Source: Thalassospira profundimaris (GTDB taxonomy: Bacteria > Pseudomonadota > Alphaproteobacteria > Rhodospirillales > Thalassospiraceae). From it: DNA of 64,000 nt. The notes beneath the pieces were generated by a model. It did no database searches, was not told the origin of the DNA, and was given only the letters and a program-made list of their open reading frames with translations. Location: contig NZ_JPWF01000005.1 of assembly GCF_003326675.1 (NCBI RefSeq), forward strand, positions 248,001-312,000, in the 5' to 3' direction. Shown piece after piece: positions 1 through 9,309 of this stretch (the stretch's first letter is position 1; each line of letters opens with the position of its first letter). Both the position numbers and the translations under genes were made by a program.

Positions 1-1112
1 GTTACTCCGTCTCGGTGTTGAATTGTGCGTTCGAGCGGATTGGTGTGGGGTACGGACTTGCTGTTGCCCCGCGGCAACGCAACCGTGAAATGGTCCGTAA
101 TGGACAGGCTGACGGGTTCTTTTTGGCCCGTATCAGCGAGTTTATGGATGAATATGCCGTCGCCTCAAACCCACTGACTCTTGAAAAATGGGTGTGGGTA
201 TCACCGTCTCGCCGCGCAATCGAAATCGGCAGTCATCAAGTTCCCAAACCCGACGGTGTTGCAACTATCGGGGCAATCCTTGGTTCGAACGAAGCCGAAT
301 GGCTTAGCGAACAAGGGTACAGCGATCTGGTTCGGGCGCCATCAATTGCGTCGCTGGTTGGACAGGTCGCGGCCGGACGCGTTGATTTTGCCTTGGTCGA
401 TAAACACAGCTTTGAAATTGCCCGAACCGAACAGGGGATTGGTGCCGAACAGTTTAACGTTCAATTTGAACGCTATGCCCCGCTCGTTGTTTACTTCTCC
501 AAGCGTTATGTGGCGCAGTTCCCTGATCTTATTGACCGTCTGAATGCGGTTCTGGAATTTTGCGAAGCCAATCCGATGACGCTCGAGCCTTGGGAACGCG
601 ACGCGATTGAACGGGTGCAACTGCCCATCGTGCGTCAGTTGGCGAAATCCCCGGAACTGATTGCACATGTTCGCGCGTCACTTGGTGGCGGCAAGTTACC
701 CGCCGATCAGCGTCGTCTGGTCGATGAAGAATGGACGACAATGGGGCGTCTTGGCCAACCCAGCATGAAGGCCCGCGGAATTCTGGGTAACGAACTGTCC
801 GAATTTCTGAGGGAGTTCAAGGTTTCGAATGGTGATCAGGTTGCCGAGGCATTTGTGTTTGATGTTTATGGGCAAACCATCGGCATGAACCGCCTGACAT
901 CGGATTTCGATCAATCCGATGAACCACAATATCAGATGGCCCAAAGCATTAATCGCGATCATGCCCTGATTGATGATATCCGCTTTGATGCTTCTACCCG
1001 GACTTTCCTGTCGCAAATCACGGTGCCGATCCTTGATCCGGAAAGCGGTCAGACCCTTGCGGTTCTGACCGTCGGGCTTGATGTGTCGGCGGCCCTGCGT
1101 CCGGAAAGCTGA
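1..1112 (+). CDS. ABC-type substrate-binding/sensor-like protein, 5' truncated
   Basis: The reading frame is open from the left window edge, so the N-terminus lies outside the window. The visible part (about 370 residues) starts inside what looks like the second lobe of a family 3 periplasmic solute-binding fold. After it comes a C-terminal segment (roughly residues 240-360) ending in a sensor-like block with V-F-D-x-Y-G and a late beta-rich stretch, which resembles a Cache/PAS-like ligand domain. No membrane segment is visible. The ligand cannot be named. It ends just before a convergent cytochrome gene. The domain assignment rests on pattern recognition only. Confidence 0.6.
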   Translation, partial: YSVSVLNCAFERIGVGYGLAVAPRQRNREMVRNGQADGFFLARISEFMDEYAVASNPLTLEKWVWVSPSRRAIEIGSHQVPKPDGVATIGAILGSNEAEWLSEQGYSDLVRAPSIASLVGQVAAGRVDFALVDKHSFEIARTEQGIGAEQFNVQFERYAPLVVYFSKRYVAQFPDLIDRLNAVLEFCEANPMTLEPWERDAIERVQLPIVRQLAKSPELIAHVRASLGGGKLPADQRRLVDEEWTTMGRLGQPSMKARGILGNELSEFLREFKVSNGDQVAEAFVFDVYGQTIGMNRLTSDFDQSDEPQYQMAQSINRDHALIDDIRFDASTRTFLSQITVPILDPESGQTLAVLTVGLDVSAALRPES

Positions 1113-1128
1113 TCTTTTATCAGCCAGC

Positions 1129-1680
1129 TTATTTTGCGTCGGGATCGGTGATGGCAATTGTGATGTTGCTATACCAGTCGGCGGCTTCCTGCATTTCGGT
1201 TTCGCTGAGATCTTTGGCAATCTGGGACATGATGTCATGTGTCCGTTTGTCGGTACGGAATGCCTTCAGCTGCGTTTCAATATAGATGTTGGTTTCCCCC
1301 GCAAGGTTGGGGGCATCTTCGAGTTCCGAAATACCGGTTACGCCGTGGCAAGCGACACACAGTTCCGGCGCATCATCCTCTGTCTTGCCAGAAGGCAGGG
1401 TTGCTTCGACCGTAAAGTGGTTAAACCATGTTGCGACCTTGTTGATCTGATCATCAGACAGGCCGCGGGCTACAACCGTCATCATTTCATGTTCGCGGGT
1501 GCCGGTTTTAAAGGCCTGAAGCTGTGCGATCAGATAATCAATCGGCTCGCCGCCGATATGCGGGGCAATTGGAATACGGGCCTTGCCATCGAGCCCGTGA
1601 CAGGTCCGGCACATACCGGCAACCTTGCGCCCGTCTTTAAGCTCGGTGGCATCCTGGGCCAATAAAGTCCCGGCGGGCAA
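1129..1680 (-). CDS. di-haem cytochrome c (c4-like), signal peptide out of frame
   Basis: A periplasmic electron carrier with two c-type haem sites, C-R-T-C-H near residue 23 and C-V-A-C-H near residue 87, in two tandem domains of about 90 residues. This is the plan of the cytochrome c4/c553 family. The likely partner is the PQQ-type dehydrogenase encoded just upstream, as its electron acceptor. The frame opens only with a TTG codon at 1680, which leaves no signal peptide. A perfectly placed signal peptide is encoded just upstream in another frame (see the next entry). As written, the protein would not be exported or haem-loaded, so the gene is either recently broken or carries a sequence error. 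Confidence 0.75.
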   Translation of the reverse strand: MPAGTLLAQDATELKDGRKVAGMCRTCHGLDGKARIPIAPHIGGEPIDYLIAQLQAFKTGTREHEMMTVVARGLSDDQINKVATWFNHFTVEATLPSGKTEDDAPELCVACHGVTGISELEDAPNLAGETNIYIETQLKAFRTDKRTHDIMSQIAKDLSETEMQEAADWYSNITIAITDPDAK

Positions 1681-1726
1681 AAGCCGGCAAAAGCCCGCCG
1701 AGAAGTGCGATCATTAAAATCCGCAT
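1679..1726 (-). pseudogene. frame-shifted signal peptide of the di-haem cytochrome
   Basis: An ATG at 1726 overlaps the stop of the upstream dehydrogenase gene as TGATG, the usual sign of translational coupling. From it, MRILMIALLGGLLPA can be read, a good signal peptide start. Around 1671-1693 the minus strand holds cttttgccgg followed directly by cttttgcccg, an imperfect 10-bp tandem duplication. Removing one copy joins the signal peptide in frame to the cytochrome and gives LLPAGTLLAQDATE. With both copies the frame runs out of register. Confidence 0.7.
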
Positions 1727-2979
1727 CAATTGCCCTCGTACCAGATGCGATAGAGCGCACCGGCAAGATCATCGGACACGATGATGGAGCCGTCACGCAG
1801 TTGGGCAACGTCAACCGGACGACCAAGATATTCATCATTCTCGTCGATCCAGCCTTCGGCAAAGGGTTCGGTGGTGGCATTGCCCTCGGCATCAATGAAG
1901 GTCACCATCACACGCGCCCCGACCGGGGTGGTGCGGTTCCATGACCCGTGCTGGGCCGAGAAAATCGCGTTCTTGTACTTTGCCGGGAACATCTTGCCCG
2001 AATAGAACGACATCCCAAGATCAGCAGCATGAGCAACGGTTTCAACCGCCGGCATTACCACGTCATACGGGACTTCCTGTCCGGCATATTCATTGGTGCG
2101 GATATCACCGCCGCCATACCATGGATGACCAAAATGCTGACCGGCAGCGGTTTGGCGGTTGATTTCACCGGGCGGGATATCGTCGCCCATGCCATCGACC
2201 TGGTTGTCGGTCCACCACAATTCGCCGGTTTCGGGATGGAAGTCATGCCCGACCGAGTTGCGCACCCCATAGGTATAAACCTCGCGCTCTGTGCCATCGG
2301 TCTTGATGCGGATGATGCCGCCAATCCCGACTTCACGATAAAGGTCCAGCTTGTTTTCCGGGGCAACGTTAAACGGCTGACCCAGCGAGATGTAAAGTTT
2401 GCCATCCGGTCCGATTTTGCAGACGCGCGCCGTGTGGTTATAGCTTTCCTCTGACGGCGGGATCAGATCGCCCTGTTTGACGACATTGAAGGCCGCAACG
2501 TCCGGGCTTTCATAAAAGAACTCGGCCGCCGGGAAGGTCAGAACACGGTTCTGTTCGGCGATATACAGCATCCCGTCAGGCGAGAAGCAGGGGCCGTTTG
2601 GAATGCTGAAGCGAAGGGATGGTGCAAAGTCCTTTACCTCGTCGGCAACCCGGTCCTTGTTGCGGTCGGTGACTGACCAGACCTTGTCCTTGCGTGTGCC
2701 GACAAAGGTGACAACACCCTGTGGTCCGACCGCAATGTGACGGGCGTCGGGGACAACCGCATAAAGCCCGATTTTGAAGCCATCAGGAAGCTTGATGCGT
2801 TCAAGCGTTCTTTTGATGCCTTCGGCATAATCACCGCCCTGTTCGATGCGGGTGAATTCGGTGATTCCGGTAGATTGGAAGTTAGAGAGTTTTTCGAGAT
2901 TGTCCGGTGCCGGTGCTTGCGCGTGGGCGGTTCCGGAAATGGCAAGCGCAATACTCGCCATAAGCAGGCGTTTCGTCAT
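1726..2979 (-). CDS. PQQ-dependent sugar dehydrogenase (glucose/sorbosone dehydrogenase family)
   Basis: A soluble periplasmic beta-propeller oxidoreductase expected to oxidise an aldose or related sugar with PQQ and pass electrons to a cytochrome c. The 417-residue product begins with a clear signal peptide (MTKRLLMASIALAISGTAHA). It shows the family's blade motifs, including Y-G-V-R-N-S-V-G-H-D-F and G-x-x-F-G-H-P-W-Y, and an ending rich in D-G-S-I-I-V-S-D-D, which is typical of Gdh/YliI proteins. The start at 2979 is chosen over the longer frame because a GGGAGG ribosome site lies just upstream and the signal peptide begins there. It is coupled by a TGATG overlap to the downstream cytochrome. 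The substrate is unknown. Confidence 0.85.
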   Translation of the reverse strand: MTKRLLMASIALAISGTAHAQAPAPDNLEKLSNFQSTGITEFTRIEQGGDYAEGIKRTLERIKLPDGFKIGLYAVVPDARHIAVGPQGVVTFVGTRKDKVWSVTDRNKDRVADEVKDFAPSLRFSIPNGPCFSPDGMLYIAEQNRVLTFPAAEFFYESPDVAAFNVVKQGDLIPPSEESYNHTARVCKIGPDGKLYISLGQPFNVAPENKLDLYREVGIGGIIRIKTDGTEREVYTYGVRNSVGHDFHPETGELWWTDNQVDGMGDDIPPGEINRQTAAGQHFGHPWYGGGDIRTNEYAGQEVPYDVVMPAVETVAHAADLGMSFYSGKMFPAKYKNAIFSAQHGSWNRTTPVGARVMVTFIDAEGNATTEPFAEGWIDENDEYLGRPVDVAQLRDGSIIVSDDLAGALYRIWYEGN

Positions 2980-3127
2980 TACGTAGTCCTCCCGATTGTA
3001 ACGGGTGCCATTGGCCGGCACCCGTGCCGTTCCTGCAATGCGTGCGGACGGCTTGTATGCAAGCATTGCGCGCAATCGGAATAAACGTCTAGGTTGATTT
3101 CACGATGTGAAAATGTATAGAATTGGT

Positions 3128-3415
3128 TCAGTTGCCCAATGCAGCCTGATATTCGGCCGGTGTCATGGTTTTCAGGGCAAGCGCATGTACCCGTTCCTTA
3201 AGCAGGGTATCAAGCGCGCCATAGACCAGTCGTTGACGATTGACGCGGTTTTGGCCTTCGAACTTTTCCGATACAACCAGCACCGAAAAATGGGACTCGC
3301 CACGCGGGTCTGCACCCGAATGACCGGCATGTTTGGAAGAGTCGTCGATGATCTGCAATTCGACCGGCGCGAATTGTTCGGTCAGGATGTCGCGGATCTG
3401 ATTGGCTACCTGCAT
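3128..3415 (-). CDS. bolA: BolA family protein
   Basis: A small BolA-like protein of 95 residues. BolA proteins pair with monothiol glutaredoxins in iron-sulfur trafficking, or act as regulators. The family core is visible: the I-D-D-S-S-K-H-A-G-H block followed by S-H-F-S-V-L-V-V-S and the R-Q-R-L-V-Y-x-A-L helix near the C-terminus. The ATG at 3415 fits the usual family length better than the TTG at 3448. It is divergent from the dnaJ-domain gene. In many alphaproteobacteria bolA, this dnaJ-like gene, cobS and cobT lie together, which supports all four calls. Confidence 0.9.
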   Translation of the reverse strand: MQVANQIRDILTEQFAPVELQIIDDSSKHAGHSGADPRGESHFSVLVVSEKFEGQNRVNRQRLVYGALDTLLKERVHALALKTMTPAEYQAALGN

Positions 3416-3574
3416 GATAAGGGTCTCTATTCTCTGGGATGTTTGCAAATCGCTGCAAAAAACGAATCTGAGCGTCAGGTTCTGTCACGCGATGGCAGTT
3501 TTTCAAGCCTTTTATCGCATTTAATCGATCCGTATGATATTGCGTGCATCGTTTTCCAGAACATATAGACGCAG

Positions 3575-4219
3575 ATGAACCGAGGACACCGCAACAAGCG
3601 CAAGACGCTTTATCACAATGAACCCATCCTGCCCGATTGCGATTGGCCGGGTTGCGAGGGGCATGGTGAGTTTCGTGCGCCCAAGGATCGCAAGCTGCGG
3701 GACTATTACAAATTCTGTCTGGATCACGTTCGCGAATACAACAAATCCTGGAACTATTACGAGGGTATGAAGGCCGAGGATATCGAGGACGATATGCGTC
3801 GTGATACCCATTGGCAGCGCCCGACATGGAAGTTCGGCCATATCCGCGGCTCCAAGAAGCCATTCAACTTCAAGTTCAAGGACGGGTTCGGGTTCTTTAA
3901 CGAAGAAGGCGACCAGACCCATCATGGTCCGGGTGGCGATGCCGGTGCCGAACGTCAACGCAAACGTGAAGAAGCCCAGCGTCGCGCCGGCGCCCTTGGG
4001 ATGCCAAGCGAACAGCAACAGGCAATGGCGACCCTTGATCTTGGCTGGCCGTTTACCCGGGACGAGCTGAAAGCCAAATACAAGGCGCTTTCCAAAAAGT
4101 ATCATCCCGATGCCAATGGCGGGGACAAGGGTTCCGAGGAACGCTTTAAAAAGATCAGCGCGGCCTATAGTTCGCTTATGAGCTATATCCGTGATCTTGA
4201 AGCCCGCGTGACCCTTTGA
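3575..4219 (+). CDS. DnaJ-domain protein (J-domain at C-terminus)
   Basis: A 214-residue cytoplasmic co-chaperone-like protein whose J-domain is at the C-terminal end (about residues 150-212). It carries K-Y-K-A-L-S-K-K-Y-H-P-D with the essential HPD motif. The N-terminal two thirds has a C-D-W-P-G-C cysteine pair and a charged, aromatic-rich segment. There is no G/F region and no zinc-finger region, so this is a type III J-protein that would recruit DnaK to a particular client. It sits between divergent bolA and cobS, a conserved alphaproteobacterial arrangement. Its client is not known. Confidence 0.85.
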   Translation: MNRGHRNKRKTLYHNEPILPDCDWPGCEGHGEFRAPKDRKLRDYYKFCLDHVREYNKSWNYYEGMKAEDIEDDMRRDTHWQRPTWKFGHIRGSKKPFNFKFKDGFGFFNEEGDQTHHGPGGDAGAERQRKREEAQRRAGALGMPSEQQQAMATLDLGWPFTRDELKAKYKALSKKYHPDANGGDKGSEERFKKISAAYSSLMSYIRDLEARVTL

Positions 4220-4430
4220 TCGGGTCGGCTATCTTCCGATAATTTCAAAAAATCCGGTCATTCTGGTTGCGGTTTGCGCAACAGAGATGTCTTATCGACG
4301 GAACCTTTTGCCGGAATAGTGAATTTTTGCGCATCTTCCCTTTGTGTGATGCGACTAAACCGCTATTAATGAGCAAGTTTAATGAAACGACCGCGTCACC
4401 ATGCCGGTCCGAGATAATGCGCGAGTACTT

Positions 4431-5438
4431 ATGAGCCAAGGTTACGAAGCGACGGGTGCGGCGGCTGAACATCCGCTGGATACGCCTGATACCACCATTT
4501 CCGTACGTGAAACGTTCGGGATCGATGTTGATATGGAAGTCCCGGCATTCAGCCAGGGCAGTGAACACGTGCCGGTCGCTGATCCGACCTATCGTTTTGA
4601 CCGTGACACCACATTGGCAATTCTTGCGGGCTTTGCCCACAACCGCCGTGTGATGATTCAGGGTTATCACGGCACAGGTAAATCGACCCATATCGAACAG
4701 GTGGCTTCGCGCCTGAACTGGCCATGTGTGCGTGTGAACCTTGATAGCCATATCAGCCGTATCGACCTGATCGGCAAGGACGCAATTGTGCTCCGTGATG
4801 GCAAACAGATCACGGAATTCCGCGAAGGCATCTTGCCCTGGGCACTGAAGCGTCCGGTCGCGATGGTGTTTGATGAATATGATGCCGGTCGTCCGGACGT
4901 CATGTTTGTGATCCAGCGTGTTCTGGAAGTCGATGGCAAGCTGACCCTTCTTGATCAGAACAAGGTCATCCATCCGCATTCGCATTTCCGCCTGTTTGCG
5001 ACGTCAAACACGGTTGGCCTTGGCGATACCACCGGCCTTTATCACGGCACCCAGCAGATCAACCAGGCCCAGATGGACCGCTGGTCTATTGTAGCGACGC
5101 TGAACTATCTGTCGGTTGCCGATGAAACCAACATCGTTGCTGCCAAGGTTCCGGCATTTGATAACGCCGAAGGCCGTCAGAAGATCGAGGCAATGGTTGC
5201 GCTTGCCAACCTGACCCGTCAGGGGTTCGTGTCGGGCGATATTTCAACCGTGATGAGCCCGCGTACGGTGATCACGCTGGCGGAAAACACCAAGATTTTC
5301 GGTGATGTTTCCTATGCCTTCCGGGTCACGTTCCTTAATCGTTGCGATGAAGTCGAACGTCCTATTCTGGCGGAATATTATCAGCGTTGCTTTGGCGAAG
5401 AACTGCCTGAAGAAGCCATCAATGTGATGGTTCGCTAG
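4431..5438 (+). CDS. cobS: cobaltochelatase subunit CobS (AAA+ ATPase)
   Basis: The AAA+ motor subunit of the ATP-dependent aerobic cobaltochelatase, which with CobT and CobN inserts cobalt into hydrogenobyrinate a,c-diamide in vitamin B12 synthesis. Walker A reads G-Y-H-G-T-G-K-S-T about 80 residues in, and Walker B is V-F-D-E-Y-D. The S-V-R-E-T-F-G-I-D N-terminal block and the G-L-Y-H-G-T-Q-Q-I-N-Q-A-Q-M-D-R-W signature are diagnostic. The start at 4431 gives the usual family length; an ATG at 4401 is also possible, and neither has a strong ribosome site. cobT begins 3 bases after the stop, so the two are probably co-translated. cobN is not in the window. Confidence 0.93.
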   Translation: MSQGYEATGAAAEHPLDTPDTTISVRETFGIDVDMEVPAFSQGSEHVPVADPTYRFDRDTTLAILAGFAHNRRVMIQGYHGTGKSTHIEQVASRLNWPCVRVNLDSHISRIDLIGKDAIVLRDGKQITEFREGILPWALKRPVAMVFDEYDAGRPDVMFVIQRVLEVDGKLTLLDQNKVIHPHSHFRLFATSNTVGLGDTTGLYHGTQQINQAQMDRWSIVATLNYLSVADETNIVAAKVPAFDNAEGRQKIEAMVALANLTRQGFVSGDISTVMSPRTVITLAENTKIFGDVSYAFRVTFLNRCDEVERPILAEYYQRCFGEELPEEAINVMVR

Positions 5439-5441
5439 GGC

Positions 5442-7415
5442 GTGTCTTTAAAGCAGCTTGGCGAGCTGGTTCCACAAGCGAGTAGTAAGATGAAGAATGA
5501 TGAGGCTCTTTCCGGCTTCTTGCGCGGCACGGCAGCGACATTTCGTGCGCTTGCCGGGCGCAATGATCTGGAAGTCGGCTTTGTCAAAGGCGGGCGTCCG
5601 GGGGGCTATGGCGAACATGTGCGTTTGCCAATGCCCAAACAGGTTTTGCCCAAGGATGAAGTCGCAGACCTGCGTGGCATTGCTGATGGCTGGGCGCTTA
5701 AGATGCGCCACCATGACGCAGTCCTGCACGCCAAGCGTATGCCCGAAACAGCCGAGGCTCAGGCTGTTTACGATGCGCTTGAAACGGCACGCTGCGAGGC
5801 GGTGGGATCGCGTTATTTCCCCGGTGTACGCAAGAACCTGCGTGATCATGCGCAGCAGGATTGCCACGCCAAAAACTATCATCGCCTGACATCGCGTGAA
5901 GATGCCCCGTTTGCTGACGCAATCGGGATGCTGGCACGCGAGATATTTACCGGCGAACGCGCACCGGAAAGTGCCCGTCCGCTGATTGATCTTTGGCGCA
6001 CCCATATCGAAGAAAACGCCGGGGCTGATCTTTCGGATTTGCGCGACGTTCTTGACGATCAGGACGCCTTTGCACGCGGCATGCGCCGTTTGCTTGATCA
6101 TCTTTCGCTGGAAGAAGACCTTGATGATGTCCCGCCCGAGGAAGAGGGCGAGGATGACGAGGAAAAAGAAGGCGAAACCGATCCCGAACAGGAAGATATG
6201 GAAAGTCAGGGCGGCCAGCAGGGCCAGAATGACGATTCCGAGCCTGACGGAAGTGATCAGCAACAGGATGCCGGTTCCGAAGATGCCGAAGCCGGTGACG
6301 GTGATATCGACGATCAGCAGCTTGAAGCCATGTCCCAGGAAGAAAAACCTGCCGGACCGGGTGAACAGCCGGAATTTGATGGTCGTAACGAGCCGCTTGA
6401 ACGTGGTTACGAGCCGTTTACGCGTGAATTCGACGAAGTCGTAACCGCAGATGACCTTTGCGAAAACCTTGAACTGTCGCGTTTGCGGGCCATGCTTGAT
6501 AAGCAGCTTGCCAACCTTCAGAACGTGGTGTCACGTCTTGCCAACCGCTTGCAGCGTCGCCTGATGGCGCAGCAGAACCGTGGTTGGGACTTTGACCTTG
6601 AAGAAGGCATTCTTGATGCAGCGAAGCTTGCCCGTATTGTGGCAACGCCTTCGACGTCGCTTTCGTTCAAGCAGGAACAGGATACCAATTTCCGCGATAC
6701 GGTTGTGACCCTTCTGATCGACAATTCCGGTTCGATGCGGGGGCGTCCGATTACCATTGCTGCCCTGTCGGCGGATATTCTGGCGCGTACGCTGGAACGG
6801 TGCGGGGTGAAGGTCGAAATTCTTGGCTTTACCACCCGTCAGTGGAAAGGCGGTCAATCGCGGGAACGCTGGGTCGATACGGGCAAGCCGCCCAAACCCG
6901 GTCGGTTGAACGATCTGCGTCACATCATCTATAAGGCGGCCGATACGCCCTGGCGTCGCGCCCGCAAGAACCTTGGCCTGATGTTGCGCGAAGGGCTGCT
7001 TAAGGAAAATATCGACGGCGAAGCATTGCTTTGGGCGCATGAACGTTTGCTTGGCCGTTCCGAGCAGCGCCGGATTTTGATGGTTATTTCCGATGGTGCG
7101 CCAGTCGATGATTCGACGCTTTCGGTCAATTCCGGGAATTATCTGGAGCGTCATCTGCGTGAAGTGATCAGCTGGATCGAAACCAAATCACCGGTCGAAC
7201 TTTTGGCGATTGGTATTGGCCATGACGTGACGCGGTATTACCGTCGTGCGGTGACGATCAATGATCCCGAAGAACTTGGCGGTACGATGCTTGCTGAATT
7301 GTCGGACCTGTTTGATGAACAGGGTGCGCGTCAGCCGAAGCGTCCGATGCGCCATGTCCCCGCCGATGGTGGACAGGCACGTGACCGTGCGGCCGGCGAC
7401 CGGGATCGCTGGTAA
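5442..7415 (+). CDS. cobT: cobaltochelatase subunit CobT
   Basis: The von Willebrand-type (VWA) partner of CobS in the aerobic cobaltochelatase. The 657-residue product has an N-terminal helical domain, a strongly acidic glutamate/aspartate/glutamine-rich linker (about residues 225-330), and a C-terminal VWA domain. Its metal-ion site reads [10 protein letters not shown] near residue 425. This N-domain, acidic linker and MIDAS order is the CobT family plan. The GTG start at 5442 lies 3 bases after the cobS stop. The protein ends with a basic, proline-rich tail. Confidence 0.93.
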   Translation: MSLKQLGELVPQASSKMKNDEALSGFLRGTAATFRALAGRNDLEVGFVKGGRPGGYGEHVRLPMPKQVLPKDEVADLRGIADGWALKMRHHDAVLHAKRMPETAEAQAVYDALETARCEAVGSRYFPGVRKNLRDHAQQDCHAKNYHRLTSREDAPFADAIGMLAREIFTGERAPESARPLIDLWRTHIEENAGADLSDLRDVLDDQDAFARGMRRLLDHLSLEEDLDDVPPEEEGEDDEEKEGETDPEQEDMESQGGQQGQNDDSEPDGSDQQQDAGSEDAEAGDGDIDDQQLEAMSQEEKPAGPGEQPEFDGRNEPLERGYEPFTREFDEVVTADDLCENLELSRLRAMLDKQLANLQNVVSRLANRLQRRLMAQQNRGWDFDLEEGILDAAKLARIVATPSTSLSFKQEQDTNFRDTVVTLLIDNSGSMRGRPITIAALSADILARTLERCGVKVEILGFTTRQWKGGQSRERWVDTGKPPKPGRLNDLRHIIYKAADTPWRRARKNLGLMLREGLLKENIDGEALLWAHERLLGRSEQRRILMVISDGAPVDDSTLSVNSGNYLERHLREVISWIETKSPVELLAIGIGHDVTRYYRRAVTINDPEELGGTMLAELSDLFDEQGARQPKRPMRHVPADGGQARDRAAGDRDRW

Positions 7416-7433
7416 GGGCAGGGTGCATTCAGG

Positions 7434-8273
7434 ATGACGGCGATCACCCGATTTGCACCTAGTCCGACCGGATATCTACATCTTGGCCATGCGGCCTCGG
7501 CACTGTTTTCAATGAAACAGGCTGGGCCACATGGCCGTTTTCTTTTGCGGATCGAAGATATCGACCAAACCCGGTGCCGCCCGGAATATCTTGATGCGAT
7601 TTACGAAGACCTTTCCTGGATCGGACTGCGTTGGGAAGAGCCGGTGCGTGTTCAGTCCAATCATTTCGCAGACTATCAGGCGGTCCTTGATCGCCTGACG
7701 GATATGGAATTGCTGTATCCGTGTTTCTGCACCCGCAAGGACATTCAGGCCGAGATCGAACGGATCGGAAATGCCCCGCATGGGCCGGATGGGGCCCTTT
7801 ATCCGGGAACATGTCGTCATTGTTCGGCACAGGAACGCGCAGACCGGATCGCTGCGGGCGAAAGCTATGCCCTGCGGCTTGATATGAGCGGCGCGATCAA
7901 TCGGGTTGGATCGAACCTTGTATGGTTTGATCGATCCGCCGGACGACAGATTGCCACGCCGGAGATCTTTGGCGACGTGGTTCTGGCCCGCAAGGATACG
8001 CCGACGAGCTACCATGTCTCTGTCACCCATGATGACCATCTTCAGGGCATCAATCTGATCACCCGTGGTCAGGATTTGTTCTTTGCCAGCCACCTGCATC
8101 GTTTGATGCAGGAATTGCTCGGTTATGACGTGCCGGAATATCACCACCACGGGCTTTTGACCGGGCCGGACGGCAAACGGTTTGCCAAGCGTGATAAATC
8201 CAAAACCCTGCGTTCGATGCGCGACGAGGGCATGACACCGGAAGCCGTGCGGGACCTTGCCGATCAGTTCTGA
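7434..8273 (+). CDS. gluQ: glutamyl-Q tRNA(Asp) synthetase
   Basis: Attaches glutamate to queuosine in the anticodon wobble position of tRNA-Asp. The 279-residue product is a glutamyl-tRNA synthetase catalytic core without the anticodon-binding domain. It opens with R-F-A-P-S-P-T-G-Y-L-H-L-G-H (the HIGH-type motif) and has a zinc-binding set C-F-C ... C-R-H-C near residues 100-130. The KMSKS-like signature appears as K-R-F-A-K-R-D-K-S near the end. The length is normal for GluQRS. It lies 18 bases after cobT in the same direction and may share its transcript. Confidence 0.92.
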   Translation: MTAITRFAPSPTGYLHLGHAASALFSMKQAGPHGRFLLRIEDIDQTRCRPEYLDAIYEDLSWIGLRWEEPVRVQSNHFADYQAVLDRLTDMELLYPCFCTRKDIQAEIERIGNAPHGPDGALYPGTCRHCSAQERADRIAAGESYALRLDMSGAINRVGSNLVWFDRSAGRQIATPEIFGDVVLARKDTPTSYHVSVTHDDHLQGINLITRGQDLFFASHLHRLMQELLGYDVPEYHHHGLLTGPDGKRFAKRDKSKTLRSMRDEGMTPEAVRDLADQF

Positions 8274-8286
8274 TGCCTTGCCGGAC

Positions 8287-9207
8287 CTATGCTGGTGATG
8301 TGGTTTCAAGCAGGTCCGGGCGTTCGGTAAACCAGTTGCGGATAAAATCAATCATCAGCCGGTTCTTGATCGGCAGGTTCCCCTGATAGGGATAAACCAG
8401 ATAGATCGGCCGCAAGGGGGACCGATAACCTTCAAGTGCTGTTTCAATCCGACCGGCGCGAATTTCCGGCATTGCGACATAGCGCGGCAAACGGGCAACG
8501 CCCAGTCCCTGAACCGTGGCATTGCGGATCAGGGGATAGTGGTTCAGGCGCAAGTTGCCTTCGGCTGTGATCGAAGTCGGACCGTCATCGGAAAAGAACA
8601 CCCACTTGCGGTCCTTGTAATACTGAAAGTTGACAAGGCAATTGTGACTGGCAAGGTCTGCGGGCGTTTGCGGTTTGGGGTGGGTTTTCCAATATGCCGG
8701 GCTGGCGCAAATCAGTTCGGAAAGCTGCCCTAGCGGAATGGCGACCTGATCCGGGTCATCGGTCAGGCCCGCCCGGATTGCCAGATCAATATGGGCGGAT
8801 TGCAAATCACGGAATGTATTTTCCAGCTCCATCTCGATCTGAATGCGCGGATGGGTCTGTTGAAAGGCGACGATGATGTCATGCAGGAACATCTCGCCAA
8901 AGGAAACCGGGACGGTGATACGCACAGTGCCAACCGGTTCGCCGCGCAGGGCTTCGACGGCCTCGAATGCGGCATCTGCACTTTGGGTGATGCTTTGGCA
9001 ATAACCCAGAAAGGTCGCGCCGATTTCGGTCAGTTCAAGCTTGCGGGTCGACCGAAACAGCAATTGCGCACCCAGCACATCTTCAAGGCGTTTGACATGC
9101 TGGCTGATCAGGCCCTTGGACACACCGGTGGCGCGGGCGGCATCGGTAAAGCTGCCCTGTTCGATGATGGCCGCAAAGCTGCGCATTTCGCTGAGATAAT
9201 CTTTCAT
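8287..9207 (-). CDS. LysR-family transcriptional regulator
   Basis: A 306-residue regulator with an N-terminal winged helix-turn-helix (G-S-F-T-D-A-A-R-A-T-G-V-S-K-G-L-I-S-Q-H-V-K-R-L-E, with its first residues near 17) and a C-terminal LysR substrate-binding domain. The pattern matches the clade often called DsdC/AaeR-like regulators of redox genes. It is divergently oriented to the short-chain dehydrogenase gene at 9310, the classic LysR arrangement. It therefore probably controls that gene and itself from the shared 100-bp AT-rich gap. The inducer is unknown. It converges on gluQ. Confidence 0.9.
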   Translation of the reverse strand: MKDYLSEMRSFAAIIEQGSFTDAARATGVSKGLISQHVKRLEDVLGAQLLFRSTRKLELTEIGATFLGYCQSITQSADAAFEAVEALRGEPVGTVRITVPVSFGEMFLHDIIVAFQQTHPRIQIEMELENTFRDLQSAHIDLAIRAGLTDDPDQVAIPLGQLSELICASPAYWKTHPKPQTPADLASHNCLVNFQYYKDRKWVFFSDDGPTSITAEGNLRLNHYPLIRNATVQGLGVARLPRYVAMPEIRAGRIETALEGYRSPLRPIYLVYPYQGNLPIKNRLMIDFIRNWFTERPDLLETTSPA

Positions 9208-9309
9208 TGTTTAAAATATTAAACGAATGGTTCGATATTATCCAGATTATCGGATGAACTGTTCTGTGAAATCATCCAGTCATTACAGTTTCCATGGATG
9301 GAGGATGAT

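Noticed and set aside
5448-6263. Long open frame opposite cobT (271 residues)
   Set aside because: It is antisense to the conserved CobT coding region and has no start signal or family resemblance. The acidic linker of CobT creates it.
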